Source: Endozoicomonas sp965196975
Lineage (GTDB): Bacteria; Pseudomonadota; Gammaproteobacteria; Pseudomonadales; Endozoicomonadaceae
Length of the DNA: 64,000 nucleotides
Reading direction: 5' to 3'
Assembly (NCBI RefSeq): GCF_965196975.1
Contig: NZ_OZ239981.1
Coordinates: forward strand, 2,356,001-2,420,000
The translations under genes were made by a program, and so were the position numbers. Under the pieces are notes generated by a model. That model was not told the DNA's origin, did no database searches, and was given only the letters and a program-made list of their open reading frames with translations. Of this stretch, positions 10,104 to 18,617 are shown in pieces (positions within the stretch are counted from its first letter, which is position 1; every line of letters begins with the position of its first letter).

Positions 10104-12043
10104 TGATGGAGTTAATTTCTCAGTTTCATTTTCTAAGGCCACTCTGGCTTCTTATGCTGCTGCCCTGCTTTATTCTGGCAGCGCTTCTATGGAAACAACA
10201 CAAAGCCCTGGGAAGCTGGACAAACGTCATTGCTCCAGAACTGCTTCCCTGGTTACTGGAGGGTGAATATAAAAAGCCAGTTCGCTGGCCACTGATACTG
10301 ATTATGTCTGGCTGGGCTTTCACCTGCCTGGCAATGGCAGGTCCCACCTGGGTTAAGCATCCTGTCCCGATCAGTAAAAGCCAACACCCTCTGGCAGTTG
10401 CTGTAGACCTTTCTTTGAATATGTACGCCGCAGACCTCTCGCCAAACCGGCTTACCCGGGTCCGGTTTAAACTGCAGGATCTGTTCAATCAGCGAAGCGA
10501 AGGACTTTCCGCGCTGGTTGCCTATGCGGGATCAGCACACACAGTTGCGCCCTTAACGGACGACAGTCGCACACTGAACAATCTGGTTAAAGCGCTAAGC
10601 CCTGACCTTATGCCTGTCCAGGGCAATAACCCTGTTGAAGCAGTAAAACTGGCCAGAGACTTGATAATACAGGGGAGCAATAAGCCCGGAGATATTCTCT
10701 TGATTACAGGTTCCGTCTCTGAAGCTCAGGCAGAAAAAATAACCAACTTACTAAAAGGCAGCGCCCTTCGCCTTTCTATTCTTGGAACGGGCACCGAGCA
10801 GGGAGCCCCGATTCCACTCCCCGAAGGTGGGTATCTTAAGGATGATGAGGGAACCATTGTTGTTCCACAGTTGGAGCAGAGCCGCCTACAGGCATTGGCC
10901 CGAGCTAATGGAGGACGTTACCAAACGATGACTCTGGCGGATACAGACCTTAAAACGCTAGTACCCATGACCAGTGATAAACCGCTACTTTCCGAACACG
11001 AGTCGACCGACCAGGAGCTTGAACAATGGCATGATGCCGGTTACTGGCTGGTCTGGCTGTTACTGCCTCTGGCACTGTTCAGTTTCCGCAGGGGATGGTT
11101 GATTGCTGTGATGATTGTATCACTGCCAATGGCTCAAGATGCCAGAGCATTCAACTGGGATGACCTCTGGCAGACCAGGGATCAACAGGGACAGAAAGCA
11201 CTTCAGGCAGGTAACCCAGAGCTGGCATCAACCCTGTTTGCTGACCCTTCCTGGAAATCAGAAGCCCTGTTCCAGAATCAGCAGTTTGAGGAAGCCGCCT
11301 CACTTTTAAGCACCCAGGGTAGCGAAGATAAGAGTGCAAGTGACGATTATAACCGTGCTAATGCACTGGCAAAGGCCGGCAAGCTTCAGGAAGCACTGAA
11401 AGCGTATGACCAGGCAATCATTCAAGCCCCTGATATGGAGGATGCAAAATTCAATCGTAACCTGGTTGAACAACTGTTGAATCAACGTTCTTCTCAAGAT
11501 CAGCAAAATAAGTCGTCTCAACAACAAAGTGAGCAGAATAGCAGTGGCCAGGATCAGCAGAGAACTCAAAATGAAAACAGCCAGCAGTCACAGGGCGGTG
11601 ATGGAGAACAGGACAACAATACGGGTAACCGCCCCCAAAATTCTGACGTTGAAAACCAGAAGGACAGGCAGAATTCAAGTAACACAGAAAATGCCTCTGA
11701 ACGGGAGTCTGAGCATCAGGCTCAGCATGCACCCAATCAAAACAGCACTGCCAACAATAAAAGCCAACAGCCAAACCAGAGTGAACCTTCGCAGGAATCA
11801 TCAGAAGAAAACCCCACACATACTGCTCAACAATCAGATTCAGACGAACCAGACAACTCCAGTGAGCAAGCCAGACAGTCTATTGCTGAGCCTTCTGATG
11901 AACAGCCACTCTCTCCTGAGCAACAGGCAATAGAGAGCTGGTTGAGAACCATTCCTGATGATCCGGGTGGCTTATTACGTAGAAAATTTTTACAACAGCA
12001 ACGAGCTCAACAACAAAACATGAGGGACGGAACATCATGGTAA
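10103..12043 (+). CDS. BatB/BatC-like fused VWA-TPR membrane protein with Gln/Ser-rich tail
   Basis: I chose the ATG at 10103 because it overlaps the preceding stop (TAATG) and has a GAGAGG site 6-7 bases upstream; the frame also allows 10088. The 646-residue product has N-terminal helices, a VWA domain (about 80-290), a second pair of helices (about 320-360), a tetratricopeptide region (about 370-450, with Y-N-R-A-N-A-L-A-K-A-G) and a long Gln/Asn/Ser-rich, probably disordered stretch (about 455-610). The BatB and BatC parts are fused, as in many gammaproteobacteria. The MIDAS motif is degenerate: D-L-S-L-N in place of D-x-S-x-S, unlike its neighbour, so metal binding may be weakened. Confidence 0.9.
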   Translation: MMELISQFHFLRPLWLLMLLPCFILAALLWKQHKALGSWTNVIAPELLPWLLEGEYKKPVRWPLILIMSGWAFTCLAMAGPTWVKHPVPISKSQHPLAVAVDLSLNMYAADLSPNRLTRVRFKLQDLFNQRSEGLSALVAYAGSAHTVAPLTDDSRTLNNLVKALSPDLMPVQGNNPVEAVKLARDLIIQGSNKPGDILLITGSVSEAQAEKITNLLKGSALRLSILGTGTEQGAPIPLPEGGYLKDDEGTIVVPQLEQSRLQALARANGGRYQTMTLADTDLKTLVPMTSDKPLLSEHESTDQELEQWHDAGYWLVWLLLPLALFSFRRGWLIAVMIVSLPMAQDARAFNWDDLWQTRDQQGQKALQAGNPELASTLFADPSWKSEALFQNQQFEEAASLLSTQGSEDKSASDDYNRANALAKAGKLQEALKAYDQAIIQAPDMEDAKFNRNLVEQLLNQRSSQDQQNKSSQQQSEQNSSGQDQQRTQNENSQQSQGGDGEQDNNTGNRPQNSDVENQKDRQNSSNTENASERESEHQAQHAPNQNSTANNKSQQPNQSEPSQESSEENPTHTAQQSDSDEPDNSSEQARQSIAEPSDEQPLSPEQQAIESWLRTIPDDPGGLLRRKFLQQQRAQQQNMRDGTSW

Positions 12044-13914
12044 CCCCTCGAACACTCTGGCAACCACTAACCTTTTTATTATCCTGTTTTTATCAAACAG
12101 TCACTCGTATCATGACAAACCATACTGCTAGATACTTAATGAAACGAGCCAGAAACCTGCTATTGAGCATTCGTCCGCTCCTCCTGACTGGCCTGCTGAT
12201 GCCCCTTTTGGCCAATGCGGCTTTTACAGCCAGCGTCAATAAAACCGTTATTGCCAGCCATGAAACGCTTGAACTCACCCTTCATACGGATGTGAATAGC
12301 AGTGATGTACCAGATTTATCACCGCTGGAGTGGAGTTTTGATGTGTTGGGTACCCGACAGCAGAGCAAAACCAATAACATCAACGGTAAATGGGAGTACG
12401 CTCGTGACTGGGTCATTACCCTGACCCCAAAACAGCAGGGCACTCTGATCATTCCCCCCATCAAGTTAGGTGACCAGGAATCTGAGCCGATCACCATTAA
12501 AGTCAGTGACAAGCAGGAAGATCAACCAGGAAATGATTCCAGCCCGCTGTTTATGAAAGCGGAAGTAAGCAGTGAGAGTATCTATGTTCAACAGGAGTTG
12601 ATATTAACTCTGCAGATTTTCTTCAGTGTTCAGCTTTACGATAATAAAAGCCTAAGCGCTCTTGATATTGACGATGCCCTCATACAACAACTGGGCGAAA
12701 CCCGGCAGTTTGATACAATCATTGATGGAATTCGCTACCTGGGTATTGAACTGAAATTCTCAATTCACCCTCAGGCAGTGGGAGACATGGTGATTCCTTC
12801 ACTAACCTTCACCGGGGTTGCGGTGGAATCCCGCGACCCATTTGCCAGTCTATTTTCCAACAGTGGCAAACCGGTCATTGCACGGTCACCTGAAATCAGA
12901 ATTGAAGTAAAGCCACAGCCTGAGAGCTACCCATCAAAAGAAACCTGGCTCCCTGCTAAAAACCTGACCATTCAGGAGAAGTGGAGCCAGCCACTTAGTA
13001 CGTTGAAAGTTGGTGATGCCATCACACGCACTATTACGATCAAAGCAGATGGTCTTACTGCCGCGCAACTACCTCCTATACTAATGTCACAACCATCAGG
13101 CGTTAACAGCTATCCAGATAAGTCCGGTACTGAAGACCGCGAAACGCGCAACGGGATCCAGGGGCAGCGAACGGACTCCATCGCCATGATTCCAACCCAG
13201 TCGGGAACCATTACCCTTCCTGCTGTCGAATACATCTGGTTTGATACTACCAATGGAGAAGTTAATACCGCAAAGCTGCCAGCTATCACACTCCATGTGG
13301 CTCCAGACCCTAAAGTTTCTGAACAAACATCCACTGTTGCAGTCGCTCCACCAGAAGACCTGGACGTAAAAAAAACGGATGACAGTTCTCATCCTGCAGT
13401 TATTGCCAGCCAGCCAAATGAGAACACCCTTCGCTTATGGCAGTTTTTAACGGCGCTTTTCCTATTGCTATGGCTGGTAACTCTGGGGTTCTGGAGATTT
13501 AAATCAAACAAAAATAAACCGCGCGATTATCGTGAAAAAGCAAACGATGCACTTCAATCACCTGAAAGCCCTCTGCAGGAGGCGGATGCATTTGCCCGCT
13601 TGGAATCGGCCTGTCAGCAGAAAAATGTGCGTCTTGCACTGAGTGAACTTCAAAACTGGAGCCATACTTTCACAAGCACAATGTATCCTAACCACTCAGA
13701 ATCAACCTGTTTGACTGACTGCCTGAACCTGATTGGCTCCAGCAAGCTCAAAACCATCTGTAACGAACTCTCTGGGAGTCTCTATTCGGCTCAGACCAAT
13801 ACGGCGGACACAGAAACGCTTTTATATAACTTGATGGATGAGTGCAGAAGCGTCAGAGCAAAGAAAACGGAAAAGGAAACAAATCCGGAGCTGGGTAAAC
13901 TCTACCCAGAATAA
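12037..13914 (+). CDS. BatD-like protein
   Basis: This protein of up to 625 residues is the last member of the MoxR/Bat operon. The ATG at 12037 has a GAGGGACGG site and overlaps the upstream gene by 7 bases. An internal ATG at 12139 would begin a textbook signal peptide (M-K-R-A-R-N followed by a hydrophobic stretch ending A-N-A-A-F), so the mature periplasmic domain starts near 12210 either way. The body is a series of beta-sandwich-like repeats. One C-terminal membrane helix (about residues 465-490) is followed by a cytoplasmic tail. This matches BatD (oxygen tolerance) proteins. The exact role is not known for the family. Confidence 0.88.
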   Translation: MVTPRTLWQPLTFLLSCFYQTVTRIMTNHTARYLMKRARNLLLSIRPLLLTGLLMPLLANAAFTASVNKTVIASHETLELTLHTDVNSSDVPDLSPLEWSFDVLGTRQQSKTNNINGKWEYARDWVITLTPKQQGTLIIPPIKLGDQESEPITIKVSDKQEDQPGNDSSPLFMKAEVSSESIYVQQELILTLQIFFSVQLYDNKSLSALDIDDALIQQLGETRQFDTIIDGIRYLGIELKFSIHPQAVGDMVIPSLTFTGVAVESRDPFASLFSNSGKPVIARSPEIRIEVKPQPESYPSKETWLPAKNLTIQEKWSQPLSTLKVGDAITRTITIKADGLTAAQLPPILMSQPSGVNSYPDKSGTEDRETRNGIQGQRTDSIAMIPTQSGTITLPAVEYIWFDTTNGEVNTAKLPAITLHVAPDPKVSEQTSTVAVAPPEDLDVKKTDDSSHPAVIASQPNENTLRLWQFLTALFLLLWLVTLGFWRFKSNKNKPRDYREKANDALQSPESPLQEADAFARLESACQQKNVRLALSELQNWSHTFTSTMYPNHSESTCLTDCLNLIGSSKLKTICNELSGSLYSAQTNTADTETLLYNLMDECRSVRAKKTEKETNPELGKLYPE

Positions 13915-13957
13915 ACAAGCTACAGTGAACGGAAGCATCCAATCGCTGGAAAAAACG

Positions 13958-14518
13958 ATGAAAGTTCTTTTTATCCACGGTAATGGGGGGTGTACCGCCT
14001 CCCATCATTGGTACCAGTCCGCCGCCAGAGGGCTTTCTGCTCTTGGGCTAGAAGTCATCCTTGAAACCTTTCCGGATAATGTCATCGCTCATCAGAACGT
14101 ATGGCTTGAGTTTATGGAAAAACACCTCGCAGGTGACAATAATGCGATTCTAATTGGTCACTCGTCGGGAGCCTTGGCCGCTATGCGCTATGCAGAGAGC
14201 CATTCACTGATTGGCAGCGTTCTGGTTTCTGCCTGCCACACGGACCTTGGTGACCCCAATGAAAAAGCCAGTGGTTTTTATGAAGCTCCCTGGCAGTGGG
14301 ATGCCATTAAAGCAAACCAACAGTGGATCATCCAGTTTCACTCAGAAGATGACTATTTGATTCCAGTGGACGAAGCCCGATATGTCCGTGATCAGCTGAC
14401 CCCGGACTATTTCGAATTCAAAGACCGGGGGCACTTTATGGGCAGCGACTCAGGAGGAAAGCAGTTTCCAGAGTTGGTTGAAGCAATAAAACAGAAGCTT
14501 AGAATAAACACGTTCTAG
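13958..14518 (+). CDS. RBBP9/YdeN-type alpha/beta serine hydrolase
   Basis: This is a 186-residue alpha/beta hydrolase. It has the oxyanion loop F-I-H-G-N-G near the N-terminus, the nucleophile elbow G-H-S-S-G-A around residue 67, an acid residue in S-E-D-D-Y near 135 and the catalytic His in D-R-G-H-F near 160. This is the RBBP9/YdeN (Ser_hydrolase) family; substrates are unknown. The frame extends upstream to 13838 inside the BatD-like gene, but the ATG at 13958 starts directly at the first beta strand and has a GGAAAAA site. It overlaps the 3' end of convergent ppiC by 4 bases. Confidence 0.85.
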   Translation: MKVLFIHGNGGCTASHHWYQSAARGLSALGLEVILETFPDNVIAHQNVWLEFMEKHLAGDNNAILIGHSSGALAAMRYAESHSLIGSVLVSACHTDLGDPNEKASGFYEAPWQWDAIKANQQWIIQFHSEDDYLIPVDEARYVRDQLTPDYFEFKDRGHFMGSDSGGKQFPELVEAIKQKLRINTF

Positions 14519-14793
14519 GTTCGATAAAGCACCTTGACCACATGCCAGCCGAATTTGGTTTTCACCAGATGAGGGGTCAGCAACTCACCGGTAAAGCAGA
14601 CCTTGTCAAAGGCTGGCACCATCTGACCTTTCCTGAACTCTCCCAGGTGCCCACCTTTTTTACCCGATGGGCAAGTAGAGTGCTTCTTCGCCAGAACATC
14701 AAACTTGGCGCCTTTTTTAAGCTGTTGAATAATGTCTTCAGCCAGCTCTTTATGTTTGACCAGAATGTGTAATGCGGCTGCCGTATACGCCAT
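14515..14793 (-). CDS. ppiC: parvulin-type peptidyl-prolyl isomerase PpiC
   Basis: This 92-residue single-domain parvulin matches E. coli PpiC in length (93 residues). Seen in order: the A-x-H-I-L-V start strand, F-x-x-L-A-K-K-H-S-x-C-P-S, the glycine-rich G-K-K-G-G-H-L-G-E-F, and the C-terminal K-T-x-F-G-W-H-V-V-K-V strand. It catalyses cis-trans isomerisation of prolyl bonds in the cytoplasm; no signal peptide is present. It converges with the hydrolase gene. Confidence 0.95.
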   Translation of the reverse strand: MAYTAAALHILVKHKELAEDIIQQLKKGAKFDVLAKKHSTCPSGKKGGHLGEFRKGQMVPAFDKVCFTGELLTPHLVKTKFGWHVVKVLYRT

Positions 14794-15046
14794 GAGTAAG
14801 CCTATTCATAAGAAATCGATTGATTCGTATTATACCGCCCATTGTTGAAACCGGAACATTCGTCCGCACCAAGACGGGCTTTCGTGAATCCCGTAATCCA
14901 TATGTGGTATGTGACACGTGCAGGGATTGACAAAAATGACTCAGAAGCAATCAGTTGATAATGCTCTTTCCTCAAGCCAGTAACCGATTGGGGGATATCA
15001 TCATTTTCATCATGAACAATAATAATGACAGCAGTGTACTTCGCTT

Positions 15047-16123
15047 ATGACAACCGAAAATAATCTTCCTGAACCTGTGGAGCTTGGTAAAGTTCTGGTC
15101 ACTGGTGGTGCCGGCTTTCTGGGTAAAAATCTTGCCAGAGAGCTTCTTAACCGGGGGCATCAGGTTAGAGTATTCGACCTGGCAGAGTGTGATCTTGAAC
15201 ACCCTGGCCTGGAGAAGGTACAGGGAAATATCTGTGATAAAACACTGGTCACTAAAGTATGTGAAGGAGTTGATACGGTTTTTCATACGGCTGCTGTTAT
15301 TGAAATTCGTTCAACCAAAGTAGTCAGTCAGCAGGTGAAAAAGCTGTCTTATGACATCAACCTTGGCGGTACACAGAACATTATTGATGCCTGCCTGACT
15401 CAGGGGGTTAAACGACTGGTTTATACCAGTTCCAACAGTGTCGTTATCAATGGTCAACCCATTGCCAATGGTAATGAGGCGCTACCTTACGTCGATGGTT
15501 TTCGCGATCTGTATACAGAAACCAAGGCCAAAGCAGAACAGCAGGTGTTGGCGGCAAATGGCCGGAACGGGCTATATACCTGTGCAATACGCCCCAGCGG
15601 TATCTGGGGGCCTGGTGACCAGACCATGTTTAAACTATTGATCAAGGAGCTGATCAACGGTTCCTTTAAGGCTCTGGTAGGTGATGGAAAAGCACGACTC
15701 GATAACTCGTATGTACACAACCTGATTCACGGAAAACTGCTGGCTGCCAGTCAACTCAGCAAGAGAGGCAACGCCTCGGGTCAGGCTTATTTCATCAACG
15801 ATGGAGACCCCATCAACATGATGGAGTTCTCCCGCCCACTGGTCGAACAGCTGGGTTACCCTTATCCGAAAAAACGAATCTCCTATAAGCTCATTAAAAC
15901 AGTTATCGCAGCCTGGGAGAAACTACACCAGTGGTTTAAGGTCGGCGAACCACCTCAGTCTACTCTGGCTCTTGAAAGAATCGGTATTGATAATTTTTTC
16001 AGCATCGATAAAGCCCGCCGCGACCTGGGGTATGAGCCTCTCTATACAACGGAAAGTGGTATGAAAGAGGCGATGCCCTATTACAAGGAACTTCATCAAA
16101 AGATGAAAGAAGGCACTGCCTGA
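15047..16123 (+). CDS. extended SDR, 3beta-hydroxysteroid dehydrogenase-like
   Basis: This 358-residue extended short-chain dehydrogenase has a Rossmann motif V-T-G-G-A-G-F-L-G near residue 18, the H-T-A-A motif near 82, the active-site Y-T-E-T-K near 158, an R-P-S-G-I-W-G-P-G segment, and a C-terminal D-K-A-R-R-D-L-G-Y-E-P motif. This layout is that of the 3beta-HSD / sterol-4-carboxylate dehydrogenase (NSDHL-like) group, which oxidises 3-hydroxyl groups on sterols, though sugar-nucleotide epimerase-like relatives share much of it. It is a single gene. The Rieske oxygenase 7 kb downstream raises the possibility that the two act on related substrates. Substrate assignment is inference. Confidence 0.75.
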   Translation: MTTENNLPEPVELGKVLVTGGAGFLGKNLARELLNRGHQVRVFDLAECDLEHPGLEKVQGNICDKTLVTKVCEGVDTVFHTAAVIEIRSTKVVSQQVKKLSYDINLGGTQNIIDACLTQGVKRLVYTSSNSVVINGQPIANGNEALPYVDGFRDLYTETKAKAEQQVLAANGRNGLYTCAIRPSGIWGPGDQTMFKLLIKELINGSFKALVGDGKARLDNSYVHNLIHGKLLAASQLSKRGNASGQAYFINDGDPINMMEFSRPLVEQLGYPYPKKRISYKLIKTVIAAWEKLHQWFKVGEPPQSTLALERIGIDNFFSIDKARRDLGYEPLYTTESGMKEAMPYYKELHQKMKEGTA

Positions 16124-16222
16124 AATAGCTTTCTATTCAAAGGGGGTGCTAAAGGCCCCCCCACTCGATCGTTCCCAGATTGACTATATTTCAATTACCC
16201 AAAATGATCAGGGTGTTGATGT

Positions 16223-16726
16223 ATGGAACGAATGGCCATTCGTTCAACCGTTCGTTATAGCAGTATCTCCTTTGTCGCTTATATTTCAGGCTATGTTTTC
16301 AGCTGGCTATCCTACGAGCCAACGGCCATGATTGGCGGATTATGGGCGGTCATCTCGGGATTGATAGTGTCTGAACCTGCCACTGTGCAGGAAAGTATTT
16401 CTACCGCAAAAACCAGGATTATCGGTTCAGCCATTGGCTCTGTTCTTGCTGCAATCTACCTGCTGTTTTTCACTTTTAACGCCATTACCTATGCTATTTT
16501 TATTGGTGCGGCTTCACTCCTTTGCTATCGGATCAACTGTGGGCAACATGTTAAGCTGGCAGCAATCACCATTTCAGTCGTCATCATTGTCTCAACTGTC
16601 TCGGACATAAACCCGGTTCTCAATGCCAGCCTGCGCCTGTTTGAATCATGTATTGGTGTAGGTACCGGTGTCCTTGTCTCTTACCTTCTGGACAAATGCT
16701 TCAGGACAGGTAAAGGACAACGTTAA
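16223..16726 (+). CDS. FUSC-like membrane protein
   Basis: This 167-residue protein has about five hydrophobic helices: F-V-A-Y-I-S-G-Y near 17, I-G-G-L-W-A-V-I-S-G-L near 40, then pairs around 75-105 and 112-160. The segment G-G-L-W-A-V-I-S-G-L-I-V followed by an S-x-x-T-A-x-x-R-I-x-G-S-x-I-G-S motif is typical of the N-terminal membrane half of FUSC/aromatic acid exporter proteins. It lacks the cytoplasmic half found in full exporters and is a short member of the group. Function is not known. Confidence 0.65.
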   Translation: MERMAIRSTVRYSSISFVAYISGYVFSWLSYEPTAMIGGLWAVISGLIVSEPATVQESISTAKTRIIGSAIGSVLAAIYLLFFTFNAITYAIFIGAASLLCYRINCGQHVKLAAITISVVIIVSTVSDINPVLNASLRLFESCIGVGTGVLVSYLLDKCFRTGKGQR

Positions 16727-16852
16727 CCATCAACGCCAAATCTTACAAAAATGTATAGTTCCGGAAACCTTCCTGAAAATCTTCCCGGGTAAAGTGGTCA
16801 CATCGACAGGGGATGTCCCTGTCATGTTTACCCTGGTTATGAGGAAGTTACT

Positions 16853-17404
16853 GTGAAAAAGTCAAACATTGTTAAATCCGCTGCCCTGTCTGCCTTTATC
16901 GGTATGAGCGCAATGATGGCCATAGGTTCAGCCAATGCAGGTGATGCACCTACGTCCCTCAGCGAAGATGCGGTGCCTCTGCTTAAAGCGGTAGAAATTG
17001 CCAGAAACCATACCGGCGCAGAACCACTTGAGGCAGAACGTGAAGTTGAAATGGGTCAGGCAGTGTATGAAATTAAACTGGCTGATAAAAACGGTGAAGA
17101 GATCAAAACCATTATTGATGCTCAAAGCGGTGAAGTCATTCTGAGCAATCACCGTAGTGGTCACGATAACGACCATGATGACCAGCTTGAAAACGCCCTG
17201 TGGCTGTCAGGCATCAGTAATGGCAAATACCTCTCCTTGAAAGAGGCGGTTCAACAGTCCGAGTCTGAGTTTGGTGGCAAGGTATGGCATGTGGAAATGG
17301 AAGACGACCACAACCAAGTGTCTTATGAAATTGAGTTGTTGAACGCCCGTGGTCAGCACATCGAAACCAGAATTGACGCTGTCAGACCTGTCAGCAAATC
17401 TTAA
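16853..17404 (+). CDS. secreted PepSY-domain protein
   Basis: This 183-residue protein starts with GTG, preceded by GAGGAAG. It has a signal peptide ending at A-N-A-G (about residue 30). Two PepSY modules follow (about 40-95 and 118-180), each with the family pattern of an A-x-E-I-A helix, a Y-E-I-x-L strand and I-D-A-x-x-G or I-D-A-V at the end. A His/Asp-rich linker (H-D-N-D-H-D-D) lies between them. PepSY genes often sit in front of two-component systems, as here, and are thought to modulate peptidases or sensors in the periplasm. It is the first gene of the four-gene operon ending in the disrupted kinase. Confidence 0.85.
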   Translation: MKKSNIVKSAALSAFIGMSAMMAIGSANAGDAPTSLSEDAVPLLKAVEIARNHTGAEPLEAEREVEMGQAVYEIKLADKNGEEIKTIIDAQSGEVILSNHRSGHDNDHDDQLENALWLSGISNGKYLSLKEAVQQSESEFGGKVWHVEMEDDHNQVSYEIELLNARGQHIETRIDAVRPVSKS

Positions 17405-17439
17405 TAGAAAACCATTCAATGGTATGCGGGAGTCATTCG

Positions 17440-17709
17440 ATGAACTCATCTGAAACAACATCTGGTCTGTGGTCCCGAATTCGATCAACAGCCATGAAAA
17501 TACGCAAAAATGGTCTTAAAGAAGTGACCGGCGTGGTATCGTTCTCCCTGTTTTTCATGATGGGGCTGTTAACTCTGGGTGCCTGTTTATTAGCTGGCGT
17601 GGCAGCGGTGATCATTGCCAAATGGCAGCACTATAAAACCCGAAAAAATGATCTCACAGCACCAGCTGATACGCAGGAACCCAACAACAACCCAATCGTT
17701 GCGGCCTAA
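17440..17709 (+). CDS. small membrane protein in PepSY/two-component operon
   Basis: This 89-residue protein has one long hydrophobic segment (about 35-65). I chose ATG 17440 because GGGAG lies 7 bases upstream; the in-frame ATG at 17419 has no such site. The N-terminal half is basic and soluble, and the C-terminus is rich in Asn, Pro and Thr. No family was recognised. Its place between the PepSY gene and the response regulator suggests a link to that signalling system. Confidence 0.65.
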   Translation: MNSSETTSGLWSRIRSTAMKIRKNGLKEVTGVVSFSLFFMMGLLTLGACLLAGVAAVIIAKWQHYKTRKNDLTAPADTQEPNNNPIVAA

Positions 17710-17745
17710 GCCGCAGCGATGTCTTATACAAAAGAGAACATGGTC

Positions 17746-18447
17746 ATGCGGGTATTGCTGGTAGAGGACGATGTAAGCCTCAGCAGTTTTATAGAAAAGG
17801 GGCTTCGTGAAGCCGGCCATCAGATTGAGCTGGTTGATAATGGTAAACACGCCCTGACACTTTGCATGACAGAGCAGTATGATGTCGCTGTTGTTGACCG
17901 CATGCTGCCCGGGCTGGACGGGCTGTCGCTGGTAAAGGCGCTTCGGGCTGCCCAGGTGGCAACCCCCATCCTGTTTCTTACCTCACTGGGTGGCGTTGAT
18001 GATCGCGTAGAAGGGCTTGAAGCTGGAGGGGATGACTACCTGACCAAGCCTTTTGCATTTTCCGAGTTACTGGCCAGGATCACTGCACTGTCCAGACGGC
18101 AGATTCTAAAGTCAACCGAGACAAAGCCTGAGCTGACCTATGGTGATGTGGTTATCAACCTGTTTGAACACTCCGCCATGCGCCAGGGGCAGACTATGGA
18201 TTTGCAACCCAAAGAATTTCGTATACTTGAGCTTTTCCTGCGCCATCCGGGACGGGTAATCACCAGAACCATGCTGCTTGAACATGTCTGGGATATTCAC
18301 TTTGACCCTCAGACCAGTGTTGTAGAAACACACATCAGCCGTTTGAGAAACAAGCTTGAAAAACCGTTTGGCGATACGTTGATTCAGACCGTCCGAGGCG
18401 CAGGCTATAAACTGGAGCATAAAACGACGGCAGGTGTGAACTCATGA
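17746..18447 (+). CDS. OmpR/PhoB-family response regulator
   Basis: This 233-residue regulator begins M-R-V-L-L-V-E-D-D at the ATG 17746, which has GAGA 8 bases upstream; in-frame ATGs at 17719 and 17740 fit less well. The receiver domain has the acidic pair E7/D8/D9, phosphoacceptor Asp51 in V-V-D-R-M-L-P-G, T83-region L-T-S and the K-P-F lysine near 101. A winged-helix DNA-binding domain follows (about 130-225) with E-T-H-I-S-R-L-R-N-K-L. The last 4 bases overlap the kinase gene (translational coupling). The regulator is intact while its kinase is interrupted, so it is now probably an orphan unless cross-phosphorylated. Confidence 0.93.
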   Translation: MRVLLVEDDVSLSSFIEKGLREAGHQIELVDNGKHALTLCMTEQYDVAVVDRMLPGLDGLSLVKALRAAQVATPILFLTSLGGVDDRVEGLEAGGDDYLTKPFAFSELLARITALSRRQILKSTETKPELTYGDVVINLFEHSAMRQGQTMDLQPKEFRILELFLRHPGRVITRTMLLEHVWDIHFDPQTSVVETHISRLRNKLEKPFGDTLIQTVRGAGYKLEHKTTAGVNS

Positions 18448-18617
18448 AATTCCAGTTTCCTGATACTCAGGAGATACGCCTGTATTTATCGGCATTATGG
18501 AAACGCCTGCCCAACCAACTGCCCACATGGCTCAAAAGCTCTGCGATTCAACAGGGTTTAATGTTTGGCGTTGTCTCGATCATAAGCCTGGTGTTGATGG
18601 CTTCCGTTACTTTTCTG
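18444..18617 (+). pseudogene. sensor histidine kinase, N-terminal fragment (interrupted by IS66-type element)
   Basis: These 58 codons form the start of the kinase paired with the upstream regulator: a cytoplasmic tail, then the first membrane helix (about residues 33-55). The frame is cut at 18617 by an IS66-type element. The 8-base target CTTTTCTG (18610-18617) is repeated at 20217-20224. Removing the element and one copy of the repeat joins L-M-A-S-V-T-F-L directly to Y-V-D-Y-E-L-G-K in frame and restores a protein of about 409 residues. Confidence 0.92.

Noticed and set aside
16138..16166. GGGGG ... CCCCC hairpin after the 3beta-HSD-like gene as a terminator
   Set aside because: The stem is only about five G-C pairs and no T tract follows; not strong enough to list.
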